A stretch of 64,000 nucleotides of DNA from SHVZ01 sp041906305 (GTDB taxonomy: Bacteria > Pseudomonadota > Alphaproteobacteria > SHVZ01), in NCBI GenBank assembly GCA_041906305.1, contig JAYRJL010000006.1, positions 124,001 to 188,000 of the forward strand, given 5' to 3'. The notes under the pieces are model-generated. The model saw nothing but the letters and a program-made list of their open reading frames with translations. It was not told the DNA's origin and did not search any database. Below, piece by piece: positions 25,978 through 33,794 of the stretch (its first letter is position 1; the number at the start of each line of letters is the position of its first letter). A program made the position numbers and the translations under genes.

Positions 25978-26976
25978 ATGCAGGATCCGATCGGACCGAG
26001 CATCCGGACCTTGGTGGTGGACCGCAGTTCCGCGCTGGTCCAGGAGATCGGTGATCTCTTCAAGGCGACCCGGATCGGTTCCGTCGACGGTACCGAATCG
26101 CTGAATGTCGCGCGCGAGCGCCTGACCGAAGGCGCGCTCAAATACGATCTGGCGATCATCGAGTTCGGCAACGAAGGCGAGCTCGGCTTCGACCTCCTGA
26201 AATGGATCCGGACCGACGTCACTTCGACGACGCCGGCGCTCCCAGTGATCGTCACCTCGCCGATCTTCACCGCCGACCAGGTCCGGCGCTCGATCGACTG
26301 CGGCGCCGACTACTTCCTGACCAAGCCGTTCAACCGCGAGCGCCTGATGGGAGCGGTCGAGCGCACGGTGCTGAGGCCGCGCCGCTTCTTCGTGACCTCG
26401 ACCTATGTCGGCCCCGACCGGCGCACCCGGAGCGATGCCGACTCCGTCGAGCGCCGCTACACGACGGACACACGGATCCATAGGGTCGACGATCCCTTCC
26501 GCTTCACCGTCGACGACGGCGCGCTGGTCATCGCCTTCGAGCATCTGCACGACGGCAAGCCCCGCGCGCTTCCGGCCGATGCGGTCCGGAAGGCGATCTC
26601 CGCCGTCGCCGCCTCGCGCGAACGGGCGGCCGAGGCGATGAACAACTACTCAGAGCGGCTGGACGGCGATTTCGACGAGTTCGGCCGCGACCCCTTCGGC
26701 GGCGCGCGGGTGCGCATCAACTCGACCGCGACCCAGGCGGCGCAGGATTCGTCGGCCGCAGGCTTCACGCTGATGAGCGCGGTCTCGCGCTCGCTCGCGC
26801 ACTACACCGGCGGCGAGTACCTGGTCTCGAACAAGTTCATGGAATTCGTGAAGGCGCATCTGGTCGCCTTCCGCACCGCCGTCCGTCACAAGATCCTCGA
26901 CGACGGCGGCACCGTGGGGCGAGAGCTGATGGGCCTCGTCGCCCGCGCCCACAAGGTCTTCAACGCCAAGCAGTGA
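25978..26976 (+). CDS. receiver-domain protein with a Glu in place of the phospho-acceptor Asp
   Basis: The 332-residue protein has an N-terminal CheY-like domain (about 8-130). The acidic residue D15 in LVVDRS and the lysine K116 in FLTKPF are kept, but the strand that should end in the phosphorylated Asp reads DLAIIEF, with E62 at that site. The rest (about 135-332) has no output domain I recognise; it contains YVGPDRRTRSD, a helix-rich middle and a C-terminal helical region. A Glu there can mimic phosphorylation, so the domain may be locked on. No histidine kinase gene is near. It follows the DUF962 gene by 78 bases. Confidence 0.75.
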   Translation: MQDPIGPSIRTLVVDRSSALVQEIGDLFKATRIGSVDGTESLNVARERLTEGALKYDLAIIEFGNEGELGFDLLKWIRTDVTSTTPALPVIVTSPIFTADQVRRSIDCGADYFLTKPFNRERLMGAVERTVLRPRRFFVTSTYVGPDRRTRSDADSVERRYTTDTRIHRVDDPFRFTVDDGALVIAFEHLHDGKPRALPADAVRKAISAVAASRERAAEAMNNYSERLDGDFDEFGRDPFGGARVRINSTATQAAQDSSAAGFTLMSAVSRSLAHYTGGEYLVSNKFMEFVKAHLVAFRTAVRHKILDDGGTVGRELMGLVARAHKVFNAKQ

Positions 26977-26988
26977 CCGGGTCGGCGG

Positions 26989-27864
26989 CTACATGCCGCC
27001 GGCCACCCGCTTCTGCGCCGCGATGTCGGCGTCCGTGCGCTTGCCCGCCTGCGCCGCGCCGGCATAGAGCACGTTCAGCTGCGCCTCGGTGATCTGGCGA
27101 TGGCGCTCGACCGCGGCCGGATGCAGGTCGCCTTCGGGCTTCGCCTCGTGATCGAAGTGGTTGTAGTTGTCCTTGCCGCGAGCGAGCGTGGCGCTGGTGC
27201 GCGCGATGCCGTTCTGGCTGAGCCGGGTCGGGATGTAGCGGATCGCGAAGCCGACGCGCGGCAGCTTGGCCTTGTTGACGCCCGATCCATGGACCAGCAG
27301 CACGTGATGCAGCGACATCTCGCCGGGCTGCAGTACGATGTCGATGGCTTCGTTCTCGTCGACCTTTGCCGCGATCTCCTGGCCCCGCGAGAGCATGTTG
27401 GCGTCGTCGAACTTGTCCTGGTGCGCGAGCTGGGTCTTGTGCGTGCCGGACACCACCCGCATGCAGCCGGACTCAGGGGTGCTGGGCGTGAAGGCGACCC
27501 AGGCGGTCAGCACGTCGGGCGAGGAGAGGCCCCAATAGGTCGCGTCCTGGTGCCAGGAGACATAGTTGCCGTCGCCCGGCCGCTTGTGGAAGAAGCCGGC
27601 CGACCAGCAGAAGACGTCGGGACCTAGGATCGGCTCGACCGCGTCGAGGATCCGGTCGCTGGTGACGATGTCGTAGAGCCACGGGAACAGCAGGTGGCAC
27701 TTCTGGTTGAAGCGCCCCTTGAACGGCCCGCCGAGCTTCTGCTCGGACTCGACCAGTTTCCGGTAGAAGCCGTCGGCCTCACCGGCCGAGAAGGCCTTGA
27801 TCGGGAAGTGATAGCCGGTCTCGTCGTACTTTCGGGCTTCGGCCGGGGTCAGCGCCAGGGGCAT
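26989..27864 (-). CDS. phytanoyl-CoA dioxygenase (PhyH) family oxygenase
   Basis: The 291-residue product is an Fe(II)/2-oxoglutarate oxygenase. The iron ligands are H105 and D107 in SWHQDATYW and H192 in LLVHGSGVN; R209 in FAIRYIP fits the 2-oxoglutarate salt bridge. FTPSTPESGCMRVVSGTH is a typical PhyH stretch. Substrates in this family range from phytanoyl-CoA to ectoine and small natural products, and none is indicated here. The start has AAGGAAAGCGGAG upstream. It is convergent with the receiver gene and seems to be monocistronic. Confidence 0.9.
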   Translation of the reverse strand: MPLALTPAEARKYDETGYHFPIKAFSAGEADGFYRKLVESEQKLGGPFKGRFNQKCHLLFPWLYDIVTSDRILDAVEPILGPDVFCWSAGFFHKRPGDGNYVSWHQDATYWGLSSPDVLTAWVAFTPSTPESGCMRVVSGTHKTQLAHQDKFDDANMLSRGQEIAAKVDENEAIDIVLQPGEMSLHHVLLVHGSGVNKAKLPRVGFAIRYIPTRLSQNGIARTSATLARGKDNYNHFDHEAKPEGDLHPAAVERHRQITEAQLNVLYAGAAQAGKRTDADIAAQKRVAGGM

Positions 27865-27933
27865 CGGGAGGCTCCGCTTTCCTTTCGGAAATAGTGCCGA
27901 CGAGCAGATCAGGCGGTCAAGGCGAACCCGGAT

Positions 27934-28518
27934 TTACGCGAAGTCCTTGGAGAGCGCGTCGCGCGTCGCTTCCGGCATCACCGCGAGGTGGCCGTACTCG
28001 GGGTGGTCGAATCCTACCAGCACCTGCGTCCCCGCGGTCTTGAACTTGGCGATCTGCGCCGGGCTGAAGGCGAAACGGATGAACTGCACGCTGGAGGCCT
28101 TGCCTTCGGCGTTGGTGCGGTCCTGGTCCTCTTCGGCCTTGCCGCGAATGCGCTCGCCGCCGATCTCGATGAAGCCCGTCGCCTCGACGCCACCGAGCCG
28201 CGCCAGGACGCGCGCGCGGCGCAGCGGGTCGTCGATTTCGAACATCACGGTCGCCACCAGCTCGCTGCCTTTCGGGATCAGCGGGTTGTAGGCCTCCAGC
28301 TCGCCCGGGATCTGCTCGTCCCCGCCCTTCTCGATGTAGAGCATCTCCTGGATCTGCAGCCACATCGTGTCCCAGGATTCGAAGTAGAACGTCGCGAAGG
28401 GCCCGACCTCGAGCCGGCGGTTCTTCTTGAGCGCGACCACGCGGGCGCGCTCTTCCTTCCGGACCTTCAGGTACTCCGCCGCCGGCAGAAGATCGGCCTT
28501 GGCGATCTCGCGCTTCAT
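27934..28518 (-). CDS. DUF3501 family protein
   Basis: The 194-residue product matches DUF3501, a family of unknown function. It is charged and soluble, with no signal peptide or membrane helix. Recognisable stretches are EYLKVRKEERARVVALKKNRRLEVGP, FYFESWDTMWLQIQEMLYIEKGG and a C-terminal GFDHPEYGH. It is the last gene of the rubrerythrin operon, four bases after the Fe-S oxidoreductase gene. Family knowledge says DUF3501 often travels with these two genes, so a role in the same peroxide-handling or electron-transfer system is inferred. Its chemistry is unknown. Confidence 0.85.
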   Translation of the reverse strand: MKREIAKADLLPAAEYLKVRKEERARVVALKKNRRLEVGPFATFYFESWDTMWLQIQEMLYIEKGGDEQIPGELEAYNPLIPKGSELVATVMFEIDDPLRRARVLARLGGVEATGFIEIGGERIRGKAEEDQDRTNAEGKASSVQFIRFAFSPAQIAKFKTAGTQVLVGFDHPEYGHLAVMPEATRDALSKDFA

Positions 28519-28522
28519 GGCC

Positions 28523-29860
28523 TCAGGCGACTCCGTAGGCGCGGGCGAAGAGCTGGATCGGATGCAGCGCCTCGGCCGGGGCCTCGACGCCTTCGAGGCG
28601 CTCCATTCCCTGCAGGATGTGCGAGGCCGCCAGCGGGCATTCGGAGGCGACGTGCTTGCGCGCAAGCTTCGCCGCCTGCTGGGCGACGGGCTTCCCGACC
28701 TTGAGGGCAATCTCGAAGTTCTCGAGCATGACGCCCCAGGAACCGCCGTGGCCCGAGCAGCGTTCCACGATCGCGACCTGCGCGCCGGGAACCAGGCGCA
28801 GCATCTCGGCCGCCTTCGGGCCCATGTTCTGGGCACGCGCATGGCAGGCGAGGTGCAGCGTGACGCCGCCGTCGAGGGGGGTGAGGCCCGGCGCCAGCCC
28901 CTCGCGCTTGGCGATGTCGACGACGTACTCGCTGACGTCGAAGGTCGCCTGGGAGAGCTTCTTGATCGAAGGGTCGTCCGGCAGCAGCAGCGGCCACTCG
29001 AACTTGAGCATCAGGGCGCAGGAAGGCACCAGCGCCACGATGTCGTAGCCCTTCTCGACATAGGGCATCAGCGCGCGGGCGACGTTCTTGGCCTTCGCCG
29101 CGACCTTCGGCAGATCGCCGTGCTCGAGCTGCGGCATGCCGCAGCACTCGGGATAGACCACCTCGCACTCGACGCCGTTGCGGGCGAGCACGCCGAGAGC
29201 CGCCTCGCCGATCGCCGGGTTGTTGTAGTTGACGAAGCAGGTTGCGTAGAGCACCGCCTTGCGGCCGCGCGCCGGCGCCGTGGCCGAAATTTCGGGGGGC
29301 GATTCCTTGGCGCGCTTGGCGAAGGTCTTGCCGTGGAACTTGGGCAGGTCGGCGTCGCGATGGACGCCGCCGACCTTCTCCATCAATCCGCGCGTCAGCC
29401 GGTTGCCGCGGTCGGTCGCCCAGTTGGCGACGGGCGCGACCATGCCGGCGACGACGCCGTTGCGGTCGGTCTCGGTCAGCTGCTTGTCGACCAGCGGCAC
29501 GCCGCGCTTCTTCGCCTCGATGGCGCGATAGCGAAGCATCAGGTGCGGGAAATCGAGGTCCCACTCGTGCGGCGGCACATAGGGACACTTGGTCATAAAG
29601 CAGAGGTCGCAGAGCGTGCAGGCGTCGACCACCTGCTTGAAGTCGCTGCTCGCGACACCTTCCATCTCGGCGTCGCCGGCGGCGTCGATTAGATCGAACA
29701 GACGCGGGAAGGAATCGCAGAGATTGAAGCAGCGGCGACATCCGTGACAGATGTCGAAGACGCGACGCAGCTCCTTGTCGAGCAGGGCTTCGTCATAGAA
29801 TTCCGGGCTGTTCCAATCGAGCGGGTGACGAACCGGCGGCTCCAGGCTGCCTTCGCGCAT
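28523..29860 (-). CDS. Fe-S oxidoreductase with 2x[4Fe-4S] and CCG domains (GlpC/HdrD-like)
   Basis: The 445-residue protein has two N-terminal ferredoxin-like cysteine sets (C38, C41, C44, C48 in CHGCRRCFNLC, then C81, C84, C87, C92 in CTLCDLCFMTKCP). Two CCG-type domains follow (YATCFVNYNNP...YPECCGMPQLEHGD and HLACHARAQNMG...ERCSGHGGSWG). This layout is shared with GlpC, GlcF and HdrD subunits that pass electrons between quinone or disulfide partners and flavin enzymes. Lying between rubrerythrin and DUF3501, it is a plausible electron donor to rubrerythrin, which here lacks its own rubredoxin domain. The ATG at 29860 is chosen because it precedes the first conserved part. Confidence 0.9.
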   Translation of the reverse strand: MREGSLEPPVRHPLDWNSPEFYDEALLDKELRRVFDICHGCRRCFNLCDSFPRLFDLIDAAGDAEMEGVASSDFKQVVDACTLCDLCFMTKCPYVPPHEWDLDFPHLMLRYRAIEAKKRGVPLVDKQLTETDRNGVVAGMVAPVANWATDRGNRLTRGLMEKVGGVHRDADLPKFHGKTFAKRAKESPPEISATAPARGRKAVLYATCFVNYNNPAIGEAALGVLARNGVECEVVYPECCGMPQLEHGDLPKVAAKAKNVARALMPYVEKGYDIVALVPSCALMLKFEWPLLLPDDPSIKKLSQATFDVSEYVVDIAKREGLAPGLTPLDGGVTLHLACHARAQNMGPKAAEMLRLVPGAQVAIVERCSGHGGSWGVMLENFEIALKVGKPVAQQAAKLARKHVASECPLAASHILQGMERLEGVEAPAEALHPIQLFARAYGVA

Positions 29861-29925
29861 GAACTCGGCTCCTCCGGGGACGAAGACGCGCGAGAGCCCC
29901 CCGGCCCCCGCGCGTCTCGAAGAAC

Positions 29926-30345
29926 TTACGACAGGCCGTCGAGGGCCTTCTGGAAGCGGCCGGCGTGGCTCTTCTCGGCCTTCGCCAGCGTCTCGAACCA
30001 GTCGGCGATCTCGGCGTGGCCCTCTTCGCGCGCGGTGCGCGCCATGCCCGGGTACATGTCGGTGTACTCGTGGGTCTCGCCGGCGATCGACGCCTTCAGG
30101 TTCTGGGCGGTCGAGCCGATCGGGAGCCCGGTGGCCGGGTCGCCGGTGGCCTCGAGGAACTCGAGATGGCCGTGCGCGTGGCCGGTCTCGCCTTCGGCGG
30201 TCGAGCGGAAGACCGCCGACACGTCGTTGTAGCCCTCGACGTCCGCCTTCTGGGCGAAATAGAGATAGCGCCGGTTCGCCTGGCTCTCGCCGGCGAAAGC
30301 GGCCTTCAGATTGGCCTCGGTCTTCGAGCCCTTCAGTGCTGCCAT
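29926..30345 (-). CDS. rubrerythrin-type di-iron peroxidase without a rubredoxin domain
   Basis: The 139-residue ferritin-like four-helix protein carries the iron-ligand pattern AGESQANRRYLYFA, AEGETGHAHGHLEF, AGETHEYTDMYP and REEGHAEIADWF, as in rubrerythrins that reduce hydrogen peroxide to water. The C-terminal rubredoxin module with paired CxxC is absent, so electrons must come from a partner; the Fe-S protein encoded next is the obvious candidate. The ribosome site GAGGAGG is strong. A promoter with TTGACG and TAGAAT hexamers and an upstream Irr-box-like palindrome precede it. Confidence 0.93.
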   Translation of the reverse strand: MAALKGSKTEANLKAAFAGESQANRRYLYFAQKADVEGYNDVSAVFRSTAEGETGHAHGHLEFLEATGDPATGLPIGSTAQNLKASIAGETHEYTDMYPGMARTAREEGHAEIADWFETLAKAEKSHAGRFQKALDGLS

Positions 30346-30394
30346 GTGTTCCTCCTCGAACTGTCAGGGAGGCGAAAGGCCCCCACCGGCACAA

Positions 30395-30423
30395 ATTCTA
30401 GGAAGCGGTATTCAGGTCGTCAA
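30395..30423 (-). promoter_or_regulatory. sigma-70-type promoter of the rubrerythrin operon
   Basis: Read on the minus strand, TTGACG (30423-30418) is followed by a 17-base spacer and TAGAAT (30400-30395). Both hexamers are close to consensus and the spacing is ideal. Transcription should begin near 30388, about 43 bases before the rubrerythrin ATG at 30345. The promoter lies downstream of the irr-like gene, so the operon can be expressed apart from it. Confidence 0.7.
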
Positions 30424-30426
30424 TGT

Positions 30427-30445
30427 TTTTAGAATTGATCTAAAA
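30427..30445 (-). promoter_or_regulatory. Irr-box (ICE-like) palindrome upstream of the rubrerythrin promoter
   Basis: The plus strand reads TTTTAGA-ATTGA-TCTAAAA, perfect 7-base arms. Against the Irr/ICE consensus TTTAGAA-NNN-TTCTAAA as I know it, the core TTTAGAATTGATCTAAA differs at one base. Its edge is four bases upstream of the -35 hexamer, a position more usual for activation than for simple blocking. The gene for the likely binding protein, an Irr-like Fur family regulator, ends 30 bases away. Confidence 0.7.
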
Positions 30446-30474
30446 CAATTCGCAAGGAGCCGGAACGCGGAGGC

Positions 30475-30906
30475 TTAGGCCTTCGGGCGCAGCCTCACGA
30501 CGACGTCCACCCGCTCGACTTCCAGCCCGTCCGGCACCTCGGGCAGGCCGGAAACCGCGAGCGTGCCCGCGGGAATGTCCATGAGGCTGCCCGTAGAGAT
30601 CGCGAGCACGTGATGATGGTCGGAGGTGTTGGTGTCGAAGTAGGAGCGCCCGGCCTCGACCACGACCTCCCGCAGGAGGCCCGCACGGGTGAACTGGTTG
30701 AGCGCGTTGTAGACGGTCGCCAGAGACACCACGACGCGGGCGGTCTTGGCCTCGGCGTGCAGCTGCTCTGCCGATACATGACGGTCGCCCCGGCTGAACA
30801 GGAGTCGCGCCAGCGCCAGGCGCTGGCGGGTCGGGCGCAGGCCGGCCCGCTTCAAGCGCTCGAGCGGCTCGGAAAACGGACGGATATCGGTCAGGGCAGT
30901 CGTCAT
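30475..30906 (-). CDS. irr: Fur-family regulator, Irr-like
   Basis: The 143-residue product has a winged helix with GLRPTRQRLALARLLF (22-37) and the recognition region SLATVYNALNQFTRAGLL (61-78). A dimer domain with the triple histidine H97-H99 in DTNTSDHHHV follows. A histidine triplet at this site after an FDTNTS-like stretch is typical of alphaproteobacterial Irr, which senses haem and iron supply and binds ICE boxes. An N-terminal haem motif is not obvious. It lies 18 bases downstream of the nitronate monooxygenase-like gene and 130 bases before the rubrerythrin start. A PerR-type role is the alternative. Confidence 0.82.
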   Translation of the reverse strand: MTTALTDIRPFSEPLERLKRAGLRPTRQRLALARLLFSRGDRHVSAEQLHAEAKTARVVVSLATVYNALNQFTRAGLLREVVVEAGRSYFDTNTSDHHHVLAISTGSLMDIPAGTLAVSGLPEVPDGLEVERVDVVVRLRPKA

Positions 30907-30924
30907 GCCTGAAGCCTTGCGCCG

Positions 30925-32322
30925 TCAGTCGCCGGTCGTCAAGCGGCCGACCAGCTGGCCCACCGTGGGGATGAAGCCCCCGGCATAGAACGGGTCGTCG
31001 GCGAAGCGGTAGGCGTTGTGGCCGGCGAACATGAGCTGATGCTCGCAGTCCTCGGAATGGCTGATCGCCTGCAGGGTCTTCTGGATGCAATAGGACCGGG
31101 GGTCGGCCTTCTTGCCGGTCGTCCCTTCCTCGTTCTGGGCCCAGTTCGAGAAGCCGCAGGCCGAGAGGCAGCCCATGCAGTCGACCTGGTCCTTGTGGAT
31201 CACCGCCGCGGTCGGCGCATCGACGAAGATCAGGGTCGAGTCCGGGGTGCGCAGCGCCTCGGTGTAGCCCGCCGCGACCCATTCGCGGGCGCGCTCGGCG
31301 TCATGCGCGGTGAGGAACACCTCGCGGCCACGGGCACCGACCTTGAAGGACGTGTCATGGTCCGCGACCATGTGGGTCTGATAGGCGACCTGCCGCTCCG
31401 AGCGGGCCTTCAGGTCCATCAGGAACGGGTTCTTGACCGCTGACGAATAGAAGCCGGTCGGGCTGAAGCGGTTGAGCCAGATGTCGCCTTCCTTCAGCGT
31501 CATCAGCTTCTTCTTCCAGGCCTCCGAGATCGGGCTCTCCTGGGTCAGCAGCGGGCGCGTGCCGAACTGGAACGCCACCGGGCCGACCTCGGGATTGTCG
31601 AGGAAATGCTCCCATTCGCGCAGGTACCAGACGCCGCCGGCCATGACGATCGGCGTGCTGACCAGCCCGACCTCGTTCATGACCCGGCGCAGCTCGCGGA
31701 TGCGCGGGTAGGGATCTTCCGGCTTCTCCGGGTCCTCGACGTTGGAGAGGCCGTTGTGACCGCCGGCGAGCCACGGATCCTCGTAGACCACGGCGCCGAG
31801 CCAGTCCTGGAACTTGTGATAGGCACGCTTCCAGAGCGCGCGGAAGGCGCGGGCCGAGGAAACGATCGGATAGTAATAGACGCCGTACTTCTCGCACAGC
31901 TCGGCCAGGCGATAGGGCATGCCGGCGCCGCAGGTGACGCCGTGGATCAGGCCCTTGGTGCCCTCGAGGATGCCATGGAGCACGCGCTCGGCCGCCCCCA
32001 TCTCCCAGAGCACGTTCATGTGGATGCGGCCCTGGCCGTTCGCCGCCTCGTGCGCGATTCGTGCCTGGGTGATGCCGCCCTTGATCGAGGCGGCGATCAG
32101 CTCCTCGTGGCGCTCGCGCCGGGTCTTGCCGTGATAGATCCAAGGAATGACGTTGCCAGCCGCGTCGCGCGAATCCGCGTTGACGCCGGAGAACGTCCCG
32201 ATCCCGCCCGCGGCCGCCCAGGCGCCGGAGCTCTCGCCATTGGACACGGCGATGCCCTTGCCGCCCTCGATAAGGGGCAGGACCTCGCGTCCGGAGATCA
32301 CGATCGGATTCAGCGCCTTCAT
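30925..32322 (-). CDS. nitronate monooxygenase-like FMN protein with C-terminal Cys cluster
   Basis: The 465-residue TIM-barrel protein resembles 2-nitropropane dioxygenase/nitronate monooxygenase and enoyl-reductase-like FMN proteins: VSNGESSGAWAAAGGIGTFSG, GVTCGAGMPYRLAELCEKYG, IVMAGGVWYLREWEHF and VAFQFGTRPLLTQE. It is about 100 residues longer than typical family members. The extension holds C382, C385, C389 and C412 (CMGCLSACG plus a distant Cys), suggestive of a metal or Fe-S site. The ATG at 32322 is chosen; a GTG five codons upstream is also possible. It is followed closely by the irr-like gene and may share its transcript. Confidence 0.8.
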   Translation of the reverse strand: MKALNPIVISGREVLPLIEGGKGIAVSNGESSGAWAAAGGIGTFSGVNADSRDAAGNVIPWIYHGKTRRERHEELIAASIKGGITQARIAHEAANGQGRIHMNVLWEMGAAERVLHGILEGTKGLIHGVTCGAGMPYRLAELCEKYGVYYYPIVSSARAFRALWKRAYHKFQDWLGAVVYEDPWLAGGHNGLSNVEDPEKPEDPYPRIRELRRVMNEVGLVSTPIVMAGGVWYLREWEHFLDNPEVGPVAFQFGTRPLLTQESPISEAWKKKLMTLKEGDIWLNRFSPTGFYSSAVKNPFLMDLKARSERQVAYQTHMVADHDTSFKVGARGREVFLTAHDAERAREWVAAGYTEALRTPDSTLIFVDAPTAAVIHKDQVDCMGCLSACGFSNWAQNEEGTTGKKADPRSYCIQKTLQAISHSEDCEHQLMFAGHNAYRFADDPFYAGGFIPTVGQLVGRLTTGD

Positions 32323-32555
32323 TTCTTCTTTCGACACCCTGGCCTGGGCCGCAGACGGGCCGGCGACCCCATTCGACCGCCTCTAATATACTCCCGGCCC
32401 GGCAAGCCAAAGAAACTTCTGGTGTTTTCAGCCCCTCGTTCCTAGGGGGTTGATATGACAGAATTAAGACAACGCCTGCGGTCGACATGAAATGGGAAGT
32501 CGGCTTTAGTCCCTCCGCTTCGAAGTAGAGATCGTCGGCCCATAGGGGGCCGCGC

Positions 32556-32575
32556 GCGGCTCGATCGCGAGCCGC
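32556..32575 (+). other. stem-loop in the leader of the livJ-like gene
   Basis: GCGGCTCG-ATCG-CGAGCCGC is a perfect 8-bp hairpin ending 12 bases before the GCGGAG ribosome site of the binding-protein gene. A run of Cs rather than Ts follows, so it is not an intrinsic terminator. It may stabilise the transcript or affect translation; nothing more can be said. The rest of the 275-base gap between the divergent genes shows no reading frame I trust. Confidence 0.4.
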
Positions 32576-32597
32576 CCCCCCTTCCAAGCGGAGTCAC

Positions 32598-33788
32598 ATG
32601 AAGATGAAGGCCATTCTGGGCGTGCTCGCCGCGACGCTGGTCGCCGGCGCAGCCGAGGCGCAGCCGATCAAGCTCGGCGAGCTCAACAGCTACAAGGTGT
32701 TCGCGGCTTTCCTCGAACCCTACAAGTTGGGCATGGAGCTGGCGCGGACCGAGATCAACGCCGCTGGCGGCATCCTCGGACGGCCGCTCGAGATCGTCAT
32801 CCGCGACGATGGCGGCACGCCGGGCGACGCGGTCCGCGTCGCCGAAGAGCTGCTGACCCGCGAGGGCGTGGCGGCGCTCACCGGCACCTTCGCCTCCAAC
32901 GTCGGCCTCGCCGTCGCCGACTTCGCCAAGCAGCGGAAGACGCTGTTCATCGCCGCCGAGCCGCTCACCGACAAGATCGTCTGGGAGAACGGCAACCGCT
33001 ACACCTTCCGGCTCCGCGCCTCGACCTACATGCAGACCGCGATGCTGGTGCCCGAGGCGCTGAAGGCGAACAAGGCCCGCTGGGCGATCGTCTACCCGAA
33101 CTACGAGTACGGCCAGTCGGCGACCGAGGCGTTCAAGAAGCTGCTGGCCGAGAAGCAGCCGGGCGTGCATTTCGTCGCCGAGCAGGCGCCGGCGCTGGGG
33201 CGCATCGACGCCGGCGCGGTCGCCCAGGCGATCGAGGACGCGAAGCCGGACGCGATCTTCTCCTCGCTCTTCGGCCCCGACCTCGCGAAATTCGTGCGCG
33301 AGGGCAATCTGCGCGGCCTGTTCAAGGGCCGCCCGGTGATCAACCTCCTGGGCGGGGAGCCCGAATATCTCGACCCGCTGAAGGACGAGACGCCCGAGGG
33401 CTGGGTGGTGACGGGATACCCGTGGCAGAGCATCTCGACGCCCGAGCACAAGGCGTTCCTCGACGCCTACCAGGCGAAGTTCAAGGACTACCCTCGCCTG
33501 GGATCGGTCGTGGGCTACACCGCGATCCACACCTTCGCCGCAGCCGTCAGGAAGGCCGGGTCGCTCGACCAGGAAAAGATGGTCGAGGCGATGAAGGGCC
33601 TCCAGCTCCCCTCGCCCTTCGGCCTGATCACCTATCGCGCGCTCGACCACCAGTCGACGATGGGCGCCTATGTCGGCAAGCTCGCGCTCAAGGACGGCAA
33701 GGGCGTCATGGTCGACTGGAGCTTCGCCGACGGCGCCAAGTTCCTGCCCTCCGACGATGCGGTGATGAAGGTCCGGCCGAAGGAATAA
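32598..33788 (+). CDS. branched-chain amino acid/amide ABC binding protein (LivJ-like)
   Basis: The 396-residue product has a signal peptide (MKMKAILGVLAATLVAGAAEAQ) and the type I periplasmic binding fold of the LivJ/UrtA/FmdD group: ELARTEINAAGGILGRPLEIVIRDDGGTP, ALTGTFASNVGLAVADFA and YPNYEYGQSATEAFKK. It delivers the ligand to the LivHM/LivG/LivF complex encoded further down. A formamidase gene convergent with the operon hints at short amides or urea as ligands, rather than leucine. The ribosome site is GCGGAG. A 476-base gap with the DUF559 island separates it from the permease gene. Confidence 0.92.
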   Translation: MKMKAILGVLAATLVAGAAEAQPIKLGELNSYKVFAAFLEPYKLGMELARTEINAAGGILGRPLEIVIRDDGGTPGDAVRVAEELLTREGVAALTGTFASNVGLAVADFAKQRKTLFIAAEPLTDKIVWENGNRYTFRLRASTYMQTAMLVPEALKANKARWAIVYPNYEYGQSATEAFKKLLAEKQPGVHFVAEQAPALGRIDAGAVAQAIEDAKPDAIFSSLFGPDLAKFVREGNLRGLFKGRPVINLLGGEPEYLDPLKDETPEGWVVTGYPWQSISTPEHKAFLDAYQAKFKDYPRLGSVVGYTAIHTFAAAVRKAGSLDQEKMVEAMKGLQLPSPFGLITYRALDHQSTMGAYVGKLALKDGKGVMVDWSFADGAKFLPSDDAVMKVRPKE

Positions 33789-33794
33789 TGCGAC

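Noticed and set aside
32360..32400. Promoter for the nitronate monooxygenase-like gene around TATATT
   Set aside because: A good -10 is present on the minus strand, but no -35 at proper spacing could be found, so it was not listed.
32442..33794. Reading the DUF559 frame as one 600-residue protein
   Set aside because: Everything past the repeat is the antisense of the binding-protein gene and shows no domain; it is treated as a missing stop.
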